Under the pieces are notes generated by a model that was given only the letters and a program-made list of their open reading frames with translations, made no database searches and had not been told where the DNA came from. From contig NVVB01000033.1 of assembly GCA_002402085.1 (NCBI GenBank), positions 4,470 through 13,125 of the forward strand: DNA of 8,656 nt, in the 5' to 3' direction. Below are positions 1-5,686 of the stretch, in pieces. The translations under genes were made by a program, and so were the position numbers. Source of the stretch: Gammaproteobacteria bacterium (GTDB lineage Bacteria; Pseudomonadota; Gammaproteobacteria; Pseudomonadales; UBA3067). Position 1 is the first letter of the stretch. Every line of letters begins with the position of its first letter.

Positions 1-2
1 AT

Positions 3-1100
3 GGTAACACCCTTGCAGTAGGCGCTAGGGATGAAGACAGCAATGCCACCGGTGTTAACGAAAACAGCGGTCCGACGAATAACTCCAGTACCGATTCCGG
101 TGCTGCCTATGTTTATGTACGCACCGGGTCTTCCTGGAGTCAGCAAGCTTATGTTAAAGCAAGCAATACAAAAGACGGCCATGAATTTGGTTTCAGCCTG
201 GCCTTATCTGCTGATGGTGATATTTTAGCAGTAGGTGCCCCTTTTGCAGGCGGAGCCAATGAGAATTCTTCCGGCTCGTCAGGCGTCGTGTATATGTTTC
301 TCCGTAAAGGAAGTACTTGGGCTCAATTTGACCTAGTGGGCGCTACTGACGGCGATGCCGGTGACCAATTTGGATTTATCGGTTTGTCTGCTGACGGTAC
401 AACACTCGCCGTAGGGGCCCCCGGGGAAGACAGCGCATCAACGGGCACCGATACGAGCCTAGAAGATGAGTTAGATAACTCAGCCCAAGACACAGGTGCG
501 GTGTACATTTTTAATCGTGAGGAAGACGGACAGTGGAATCAACGCGCCTACCTTAAAGCTAGCAATAGTGGAGCTGGCGACGAGTTCGGTCGCATTGCAT
601 TATCATCCGACGGCCAAACCCTTGCCGTCGGCGCACCCGGAGAAGATAGCAGTGCAGAGGGCATAAATGACGACCTACAAAAGGACAACTCATCTGAGAG
701 TTCTGGAGCGGTGTATATATTCACCAATAATGATGGCTTTTGGATTCAGCAAGCCTACGTAAAAGCCAGCAACTCAGAACCTGGAGATTTGTTTGGAGCG
801 GCACTGAGCCTTTCAGAAAAAGGGGAGACCTTAGCGATTAACGCCACCTCAGAAGACAGCTCCGCCAACGGCGTAAGCCTCAATGGAAACGGAGAAGACT
901 TAAACAATAAACCCGGCGAAGGAGCAGTTTATGTATTTCGTTTTAGCAGCTCAAACTGGCAGCAACAGTCCTATGTAAAAGCCCCTATCGCCAGCGAAAC
1001 CACCAGTATTTTTGGCACCCCAAATTTATCAGCAGATGGTCAAACCTTAATCACGGGTGGCATAGGAATCTCAGCGGAACGCGGTGCGGTGTTTATTTAC
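3..1100 (+). repeat. Tandem protein-level FG-GAP repeats (about 60-72 codons each)
   Basis: Successive units begin at the (A/S/E)-(D/K)-G motif: about 210-389, 390-605, 606-815, 816-1031 and a truncated 1032-1100, with an incomplete unit at 3-209 cut by the window edge. Units 3 and 4 are closest in sequence, sharing GQ/TTLAVGAPGEDS and SNSxxGDxFG. Units 2 and 5 are more diverged: unit 2 lacks the EDS loop and has FAGGAN instead, and unit 5 has LAINATSEDS. The repeats are conserved as protein and have drifted at DNA level, so they look old rather than freshly duplicated. Confidence 0.8.
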
Positions 1101-1103
1101 TAA
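3..1103 (+). CDS. FG-GAP (integrin-alpha-like) repeat protein, C-terminal part, 5' end outside the window
   Basis: The frame is open from base 3 to the TAA at 1101-1103 and enters from beyond the window, giving 366 residues of a larger protein. The usual-looking start near 288 is only an internal Val codon (GTG), since the same repeat pattern runs in frame upstream of it. The sequence is five near-complete units plus a final short one. Each contains LSADGxTLAVGAPGEDS, an Asp/Asn/Ser-rich loop, SGAVYIF, a W-x-QQAYVKASN stretch and GDxFG. These are hallmarks of FG-GAP beta-propeller blades, where Asp-rich loops often bind calcium. The last unit stops after GAVFIY, as expected if its strands close the propeller with N-terminal strands. 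Such proteins are generally secreted or surface-exposed, but the signal peptide would lie upstream and is not visible. The substrate or partner is unknown. The family assignment is firm; the cellular role is not. Confidence 0.9.
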   Translation, partial: GNTLAVGARDEDSNATGVNENSGPTNNSSTDSGAAYVYVRTGSSWSQQAYVKASNTKDGHEFGFSLALSADGDILAVGAPFAGGANENSSGSSGVVYMFLRKGSTWAQFDLVGATDGDAGDQFGFIGLSADGTTLAVGAPGEDSASTGTDTSLEDELDNSAQDTGAVYIFNREEDGQWNQRAYLKASNSGAGDEFGRIALSSDGQTLAVGAPGEDSSAEGINDDLQKDNSSESSGAVYIFTNNDGFWIQQAYVKASNSEPGDLFGAALSLSEKGETLAINATSEDSSANGVSLNGNGEDLNNKPGEGAVYVFRFSSSNWQQQSYVKAPIASETTSIFGTPNLSADGQTLITGGIGISAERGAVFIY

Positions 1104-1219
1104 CATTGTTATATAAAACGCCATTCAAGATAAGACCTGTGACTATCGATGAACCCAATGTTGCAGGTCAACTCAAACAGAAAAAATTAAGACTCGCAGA
1201 AACCACTAAAAATATAAGA

Positions 1220-1470
1220 GTGTAATTTTATTACCGCCTCACGCTCAAAACACTGCCCACGATAAACCATCAACACCCCGAACACAGAATCAAACAATTG
1301 AGCAGCTTCAACTTACATCCTCACCGGCCAACACACCAAACACCAAACAAGTGTCATCATCCGATTTACAATGCACGTGACTGACCTAAAAAACCCACCG
1401 CAACAACAAAAATTTTGAGCCCGCACACATCCAAAACCTCAGCAACCACACATTGACAGCGATCAAAAAA
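1220..1470 (+). terminator. Possible Rho-dependent terminator (rut-like C>G region) after the FG-GAP gene
   Basis: RNA read from the plus strand here would be C-rich, very poor in G and have little scope for pairing, with many CA/CC/AC dinucleotides. That C-over-G bubble is the known signature of Rho utilisation sites. It lies a little over 100 bases beyond the FG-GAP stop codon, where a terminator is expected, and no hairpin plus U-tract is present. The function is inferred from composition alone, and the edges are approximate. Confidence 0.3.
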
Positions 1471-1641
1471 CACACGCACTTTTTAGCGCTAAAAAAAGAT
1501 TCGCCAACCGAAGAAAACACCTTTTCAATTAACTTAAAGTCCAATGAAGAAGTTTTTTAAATAACCACAGGAACCATCAATAAAAACAAAACTTTAATGC
1601 CACATAAAAAACTACTTGCCTTTTTACCGGCTAAATTATAA
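1390..1641 (+). pseudogene. Possible remnant of a decayed reading frame (weak)
   Basis: One plus-strand frame is open from 1390 to a TAA at 1558-1560 and then, after that single stop, to another TAA at 1639-1641. The translation around 1498-1557 (DSPTEENTFSINLKSNEEVF) has a natural-looking mix of residues. There is no good start codon or ribosome-binding site, and stops (TAA, TGA) at 1378-1389 close the frame upstream. A caution: stop codons all need T, so T-poor DNA stays open by chance. I do not recognise a family. It is recorded as a candidate only. Confidence 0.15.
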
Positions 1642-1701
1642 GCAGCACACACTCAAAAACACCATAACCCCCACGATTAGGCATTACTACTCAACACCAA
1701 A

Positions 1702-2580
1702 TTACACGCGACTCTCAGCCCGCAACACAAAATAATAGCGCCCCATGACCACGACCATAATCCCTCCAAGAATCATCGCCGAGGACAACACCAGTCGCAT
1801 TGTAATCAGCTCGCCGGCAAACAGTACACCGCCAAGGGCTGCAATCACGGGGACTATAAGCTGCACCACCGCCGCCTGCGTAATGGAAATACCCCCCAGT
1901 GCAATATACCAAATCGCGTAGCCCAAACCAGACGCCAGGCCACCGGATAAAACCGCCAACAGCACACCGTCTTGTGATACGTGCGCGTGCTGAAATGAAA
2001 CCGCGATTAACACCCCGACAAAAGGCAACGTTCGAATAAAATTCGCCGCTGTATCATTCAATGGCTGCGTAGCGCCTCGCCCCAACAGGGTATAGATCCC
2101 CCAGGCGATGCCCGCCAAAGTCATAAGAATAAACCCCAATAACGACGGCGTCGTAAGGTCTGGCAGCACTAAAACTACAAATCCAGAAAATGCAATCACC
2201 ACCCCAGCCCATTCCGATAGCAGCAACTTATTACCCGCTATAAGACTGGCAACAATCATCGTGATCTGAACCGCCCCAAACAACACCAAGGCGCCAATGC
2301 CCGTATCAAGCGACGTATAAGCCCAGGAAAAAGCCAGCGCATAAAAGAACAACATGGCCGAAGCACGCCAACTGCCATAAGACAATAACGCCCCATCACG
2401 TCGAGTCAGCGCTACAAGAAGGAGTAATACAATGATGCCAGACAGTAAGCGAATAGCGGTAAAGCTGGCGGCATCGATAGTATCGCCCCCCAATGCCAAT
2501 CGACACAAGATAGAATTACCAGCGAATGCACATAGAGCAAGACCTGTACAAAGTACAATCTTCAATGAAGCGTGACTCAT
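1702..2580 (-). CDS. EamA/DMT-superfamily inner-membrane transporter
   Basis: This is a 292-residue protein of typical length for the drug/metabolite transporter superfamily, with two tandem EamA domains (roughly residues 8-140 and 147-282). I count about ten hydrophobic membrane segments, near 5-27, 39-59, 72-90, 93-114, 123-140, 147-167, 181-197, 205-229, 234-256 and 262-281. Short charged loops lie between them, and the tail ends in RAESRV. The early FAGNSILCRLAL stretch and the LGYAIWYIALGGISITQAAVVQLIVPV stretch of the second half are typical of the family. Members move amino acids, metabolites or drugs; the substrate here cannot be predicted. The ATG at 2578-2580 fits the usual family N-terminus, although no strong Shine-Dalgarno sequence precedes it (only AAGG about 14 bases away). 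The gap to the upstream 264-residue gene is 99 bases, so co-transcription is possible. Its end faces the FG-GAP gene. Confidence 0.88.
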   Translation of the reverse strand: MSHASLKIVLCTGLALCAFAGNSILCRLALGGDTIDAASFTAIRLLSGIIVLLLLVALTRRDGALLSYGSWRASAMLFFYALAFSWAYTSLDTGIGALVLFGAVQITMIVASLIAGNKLLLSEWAGVVIAFSGFVVLVLPDLTTPSLLGFILMTLAGIAWGIYTLLGRGATQPLNDTAANFIRTLPFVGVLIAVSFQHAHVSQDGVLLAVLSGGLASGLGYAIWYIALGGISITQAAVVQLIVPVIAALGGVLFAGELITMRLVLSSAMILGGIMVVVMGRYYFVLRAESRV

Positions 2581-2679
2581 GATATAACGGGCCTTGATGA
2601 TTTCTTAAAGGAGTAAAAACGCAAGAATATCGACCTAACAATAAAAACACAACCGTGACAAAACTACGTTTTACCCAGC

Positions 2680-3474
2680 CTAAGCCAGCCTACCACTCTT
2701 ACTCGCGTTAGCAATTTGATCATGAATTTTAATAACCGGCTCATGTGAGAAATCTTGCCCAATAGATTTCAATAATTTGACCACGGTAAAGCGCTCAGCA
2801 CGTGCATCATAGTCCTTCGCCCAACTAAGATATGGCTCGCGCTCACAATCAAGCGGACTCTTGACCTTGATAGTGTTTATTTTCATTCGGTAGGGCTTAG
2901 GCGTAATTCTTGCGCGATAACAATTCTGCTTCTTGGATAGCTGTATATAGATACGATCAACATTAAGCTTACGCATTATCGACGAATACTTCTTTCCTGA
3001 AGGCTGGATATATTTTTTCCCAATCACCCTCACGCCCTTAGTGGTTTCATAAATCCTGAAATCGTTACCCAGCATGGGGTAACGTTTAATATTTCTTTCG
3101 AACTTATAAACAATGCGTTCTTTTTTTGTTAATTTCCCAAGCGATTTAAACCAATCAAAAAAGCTCACTGGATAATCATCAAGATCTAAAATAGTGTATT
3201 GAGTGGTATTTAATACTTTCGCACCATAACGACAGATCGTGATTATATTTGACTCATCAATGATTTCAGCGACATGTTCCTTAATCGCGACCTCATAATC
3301 TTCCTTGGATTCTCCCTCCGAAATACGTTGTTCAATTTTTTTCGCATGGACAGCCGCATCACGAACCGCCGAGTCTTTTGATTCATTTGACCCAGTTAGC
3401 AGCCTAATCTCTTCGACTTGGCCGTTAATCATGATCCTAAATGTTTCTTCGACCCAGAATTGAAAGTATTTCAT
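2680..3474 (-). CDS. Uncharacterised 264-residue cytoplasmic protein
   Basis: I do not recognise a named family. The protein has no signal peptide or membrane segment and is rich in Lys and Arg, suggesting a soluble and possibly nucleic-acid-binding protein. Visible parts are a beta-like N-terminus (residues 1-27), a charged helical stretch (about 32-73), an acidic motif ILDLDD at 95-100, a basic stretch with aromatics (114-135), RIYETTKGVRVIG at 140-152, and a basic motif KKQNCYRARITPKPYRMK at 181-198. Near the C-terminus is DCEREPYLSWAKDY (209-222). The motifs are spaced like a folded enzyme or binding domain, with D97, D99, D100, R140, R149 and R187 as obvious candidate functional residues. 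The MKYFQFW start looks plausible, but no Shine-Dalgarno sequence precedes it; M15 (3430-3432, preceded by AGG) is an alternative. It sits 269 bases downstream of vgrG on the same strand, where effectors are often found, but nothing in it marks it as an effector. Confidence 0.75.
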   Translation of the reverse strand: MKYFQFWVEETFRIMINGQVEEIRLLTGSNESKDSAVRDAAVHAKKIEQRISEGESKEDYEVAIKEHVAEIIDESNIITICRYGAKVLNTTQYTILDLDDYPVSFFDWFKSLGKLTKKERIVYKFERNIKRYPMLGNDFRIYETTKGVRVIGKKYIQPSGKKYSSIMRKLNVDRIYIQLSKKQNCYRARITPKPYRMKINTIKVKSPLDCEREPYLSWAKDYDARAERFTVVKLLKSIGQDFSHEPVIKIHDQIANASKSGRLA

Positions 3475-3520
3475 ATGGAATTTGTGTCAACTGTAAAATA
3501 GGAGGAACTACGCGTTTTCA

Positions 3521-3537
3521 GCGCTTAAGCAAAGCGC
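3521..3537. repeat. Short perfect inverted repeat upstream of the 264-residue gene
   Basis: GCGCTT at 3521-3526 and AAGCGC at 3532-3537 form a 6-bp stem with a 5-base loop. It lies 47-63 bases upstream of the start of the uncharacterised gene. No T-run follows on either strand, so it is not a standard terminator. It could be an operator or a leader hairpin, or chance. Confidence 0.3.
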
Positions 3538-3681
3538 AAGAAACCCCAAAAGACTCATATATAGTTATAACACGATGGGAAATCATTTTATTGGCTTTAA
3601 TATAACGTCATGCCCCTAAGGGGTAATCCCTACTCTCACAATCAATCGGCGACACGCCATAAACGGCATAATCACTCAGCA

Positions 3682-3709
3682 CTCCAGGCGCCCAATGTTG
3701 AGCCTGGAG
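3682..3709 (-). terminator. 8-bp perfect hairpin just beyond vgrG; possible weak terminator or mRNA 3' end structure
   Basis: CTCCAGGC (3682-3689) pairs fully with GCCTGGAG (3702-3709) across a 12-base loop, 35 bases past the vgrG stop codon on the minus strand. It is GC-rich and well placed for the 3' end of the T6SS transcript. There is no U-tract after it, so it would be a poor intrinsic terminator on its own. Two smaller inverted repeats follow on the minus strand, a GGCG/CGCC stem at 3648-3658 and CCCC-TAA-GGGG at 3613-3623. Confidence 0.35.
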
Positions 3710-3743
3710 CAAAGCACTGATCAATTATTTGTAAAACGTCCTA

Positions 3744-5603
3744 TCAATTAATATTTACAATGCTCCCTTTAATAGTCGCAACCCCACCGGCTTTAACATC
3801 CACGCTGCCACCGGAGGAGACGGTAATCCCGCCTGATTCAATGGTAATTGATGAACCACCGACTTTAAGGGTAATACTGCTACTGGCTTCAATAGTGATA
3901 TTGGTGCCCGTAATTTTGCTATCGCCCGTAACGGCCATCGTATGATTGGCATTAAAGGTTTCAGTAACATCCCCCTCAACGGTAAGCCCTAATGTAGCGC
4001 CAACAGTTTTCTTCTCTAAGTTAGCAACACTTAACAAGCGATCATTGCCGATGGACTCAGTGCAATCATTTTTAATGATTATTTCTTGGTCTTTTTCGCC
4101 GTGGATAAAAAATTGCTCTTCGCCTTTTTTATCCTCGAAACGAATCTCATTAGACCCTTCCCCGCCTACGCTGGAGTTAGATTTAATGCCCGATTGCGTT
4201 TTATTAACGGGTAAATCGTACGGAGGCATTTGATCATTGTTATACACGCGACCCGTGATGATAGGCAGATCGGGGTCACCTTCCAAGAAATCCACAATCA
4301 CTTCTTGGCCAATGCGCGGGGTAAATATCCCCCCCCAATTTTTACCGGCCCAGACTTGAGAAACCCGAATCCAGCAAGAAGAGTTCTCATCCGACTCACC
4401 GTATCGATCCCAATGAAATTGAACCTTAACGCGGCCGTATTCATCAACGTATATTTCTTCACCCGCAGCACCCACTATCACTGCCGTTTGCGGCCCTTGC
4501 ACCACGGGCTTAATGGATTTACGCGGTGTCCTAAACGCTTGCTCAGCGTCCATAGCACGAATACTTACGCTTAAGTTCTCTAGCTCCCCAGCTTGACCGC
4601 CTTCCAGCCCTGACGAACTCATACTGTAATGCGCACCAATAATCAGGTATTTTCTATTTTGATCGTCGCGAGGAAATTCACTTAAAGTAAACACTGACCC
4701 CGTGCTCAAGCCAGCGGCATCGCCTTCACCTTGAAGCATTTCGTGTTGCGCTTGAAGCTCTTGGATACGCGCTTTAGCGTAGGTATCGCCGTCACTGGGT
4801 TTAGTGTATTCGCCCGGATAGTCGAAAACCTCAAACTCAGAAGAGCTGTGTTCCCGAGGGATTTCCGACACTACGGACAAGCTTTTCTTAGGGGCTTTAA
4901 AATCATAATCGTTGAGCGCATAGGCGCCGGGCTGAATCTGTTTCGAAGCACTCCAGCTTTGCAAATGGTCACGCTTACGTCGCTGATGACTATCGGGTGG
5001 GAAATACGGTACGGTCTCATAGCCAGGAATCGCTTGATGCGCACTAGGCGCATCGGCCAACACTAAGGTGTGCTTGCCGTCCTCGTGACTAAAGAAATAG
5101 TAAATGCCTTCTTGCTCCATCAAACGACTTAAAAAGTTAAAGTCCGTCTCACGGTACTGAACACAATATTCCCAAGTGCGATAACTGCCGGTTAATCGGT
5201 CTTCAAAGTCTGAAAAACCATGCCCGCCAAACACTTCTTTGAGAATGTCTGGCACGGTCTTTTCTTGGAATATTCGACAATTATTAGTGCGCGTTAAAAG
5301 CCATAACCATGGCCGAACAGTAGCACGATAGACCACATGCCGATCGCTGCATCCATCCATCGTAATTTGACTGACAATGCCATTAATGTGGCGCACTTGT
5401 TGGTTCGGCAATTCAATCGCAACCGTTATATTTTCACCCAACAAATCTTCATGCTTAATGTTGATGTCTTCACTGTGCAACTCGAGGTCAAACGAAAACA
5501 AACGCCCCAGTTGTTCGGAGCCGGTCATTCGTCGCAATACCAAGGTATCCTTTTGCAAGGGCGTGGTAACAGTAAACCTGCGATTCTCTTGTGTTATGGC
5601 CAT
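3744..5603 (-). CDS. vgrG: Type VI secretion system spike protein VgrG (TssI)
   Basis: VgrG forms the trimeric spike that caps the Hcp tube and is fired out of the cell by sheath contraction, carrying effectors. The 619 residues are a normal length for a non-extended VgrG. Domains in order: a gp27-like base (about 1-370), including WLWLLTRTNNCRIFQEKTVPDIL (99-121) and the YRETDFNFLSRLMEQEGIYYFF region (150-171); a gp5-type OB-fold (about 375-455) with DEYGRVKVQFHWDR and WIRVSQVWAG; and a C-terminal beta-helix (about 465-619) ending in short Val/Gly/Ser/Ile repeats. There is no catalytic domain after the beta-helix, so it is structural and any cargo must be encoded elsewhere. The ATG start is supported by AGGTGAG 8 bases upstream (5612-5618). 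It follows clpV by 83 bases on the same strand and is probably in the same transcript. The stop is TGA. Confidence 0.97.
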   Translation of the reverse strand: MAITQENRRFTVTTPLQKDTLVLRRMTGSEQLGRLFSFDLELHSEDINIKHEDLLGENITVAIELPNQQVRHINGIVSQITMDGCSDRHVVYRATVRPWLWLLTRTNNCRIFQEKTVPDILKEVFGGHGFSDFEDRLTGSYRTWEYCVQYRETDFNFLSRLMEQEGIYYFFSHEDGKHTLVLADAPSAHQAIPGYETVPYFPPDSHQRRKRDHLQSWSASKQIQPGAYALNDYDFKAPKKSLSVVSEIPREHSSSEFEVFDYPGEYTKPSDGDTYAKARIQELQAQHEMLQGEGDAAGLSTGSVFTLSEFPRDDQNRKYLIIGAHYSMSSSGLEGGQAGELENLSVSIRAMDAEQAFRTPRKSIKPVVQGPQTAVIVGAAGEEIYVDEYGRVKVQFHWDRYGESDENSSCWIRVSQVWAGKNWGGIFTPRIGQEVIVDFLEGDPDLPIITGRVYNNDQMPPYDLPVNKTQSGIKSNSSVGGEGSNEIRFEDKKGEEQFFIHGEKDQEIIIKNDCTESIGNDRLLSVANLEKKTVGATLGLTVEGDVTETFNANHTMAVTGDSKITGTNITIEASSSITLKVGGSSITIESGGITVSSGGSVDVKAGGVATIKGSIVNIN

Positions 5604-5686
5604 TGGTTTTTCTCACCTAATTGTTCTCAAACTACGATTATTCGGCGACTGCTTTGGTCCCGTTGATTCCATTCAATTCGATGGCA
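5604..5686 (-). other. Spacer between clpV and vgrG
   Basis: This 83-base gap holds the vgrG ribosome-binding site and nothing else clear: no T-tract hairpin and no strong promoter boxes. This supports co-transcription of clpV and vgrG. Confidence 0.5.
5612..5618 (-). promoter_or_regulatory. Ribosome-binding site of vgrG
   Basis: On the minus strand this reads AGGTGAG, with 8 bases before the ATG at 5601-5603. It fixes the vgrG start and shows that vgrG has its own translation signal rather than depending on coupling to clpV. Confidence 0.7.

Larger units (their letters stand above)
1104..1701. other. 598-base convergent intergenic region, A+C-rich on the plus strand
   Basis: This lies between the ends of the FG-GAP gene (plus) and the EamA gene (minus). 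No convincing complete gene is visible. Composition is strongly asymmetric: in 1261-1320 I count 25 A, 19 C, 10 T and 6 G, and in 1381-1440 25 A, 22 C, 8 T and 5 G. Two weak inverted repeats occur near the FG-GAP stop: GACCTG at 1134-1139 with CAGGTC at 1164-1169, and AACATTG at 1102-1108 with CAATGTT at 1156-1162. Neither is followed by a T-run, so no intrinsic terminator is supported. Confidence 0.7.

Noticed and set aside
31..228. A separate small plus-strand gene at the left edge
   Set aside because: It is out of frame inside the FG-GAP coding frame, which is continuous through this stretch with clear repeat motifs.
1102..1169. AACATTG/CAATGTT and GACCTG/CAGGTC inverted repeats after the FG-GAP stop, as a terminator
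   Set aside because: The arms are 6-7 bp with loops of 24 and 47 bases and no U-tract. They are expected by chance.
2607..2616. AAAGGAGT on the plus strand in the gap between the transporter and the unknown gene, as a ribosome-binding site for a small gene
   Set aside because: No start codon with a sensible open frame follows at the right distance.
2660..2672. AAAAC-TAC-GTTTT palindrome just after the 264-residue gene, as an intrinsic terminator
   Set aside because: The stem is only 5 bp with one G:C pair and no T-run follows directly, so it is too weak to call.
3463..3490. A TTGACA box on the minus strand at 3485-3490, just before the 264-residue gene, as a -35 promoter element
   Set aside because: It is only 10 bases before the start codon and the matching -10 would fall inside the gene at a poor match (TACTTT or ACTTTC). 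It would work only if translation began at M15, for which there is no strong support.
4230..5066. Plus-strand open frames of about 95-114 residues opposite vgrG
   Set aside because: They are antisense shadows of a strongly conserved vgrG frame, with no ribosome-binding sites or recognisable domains.
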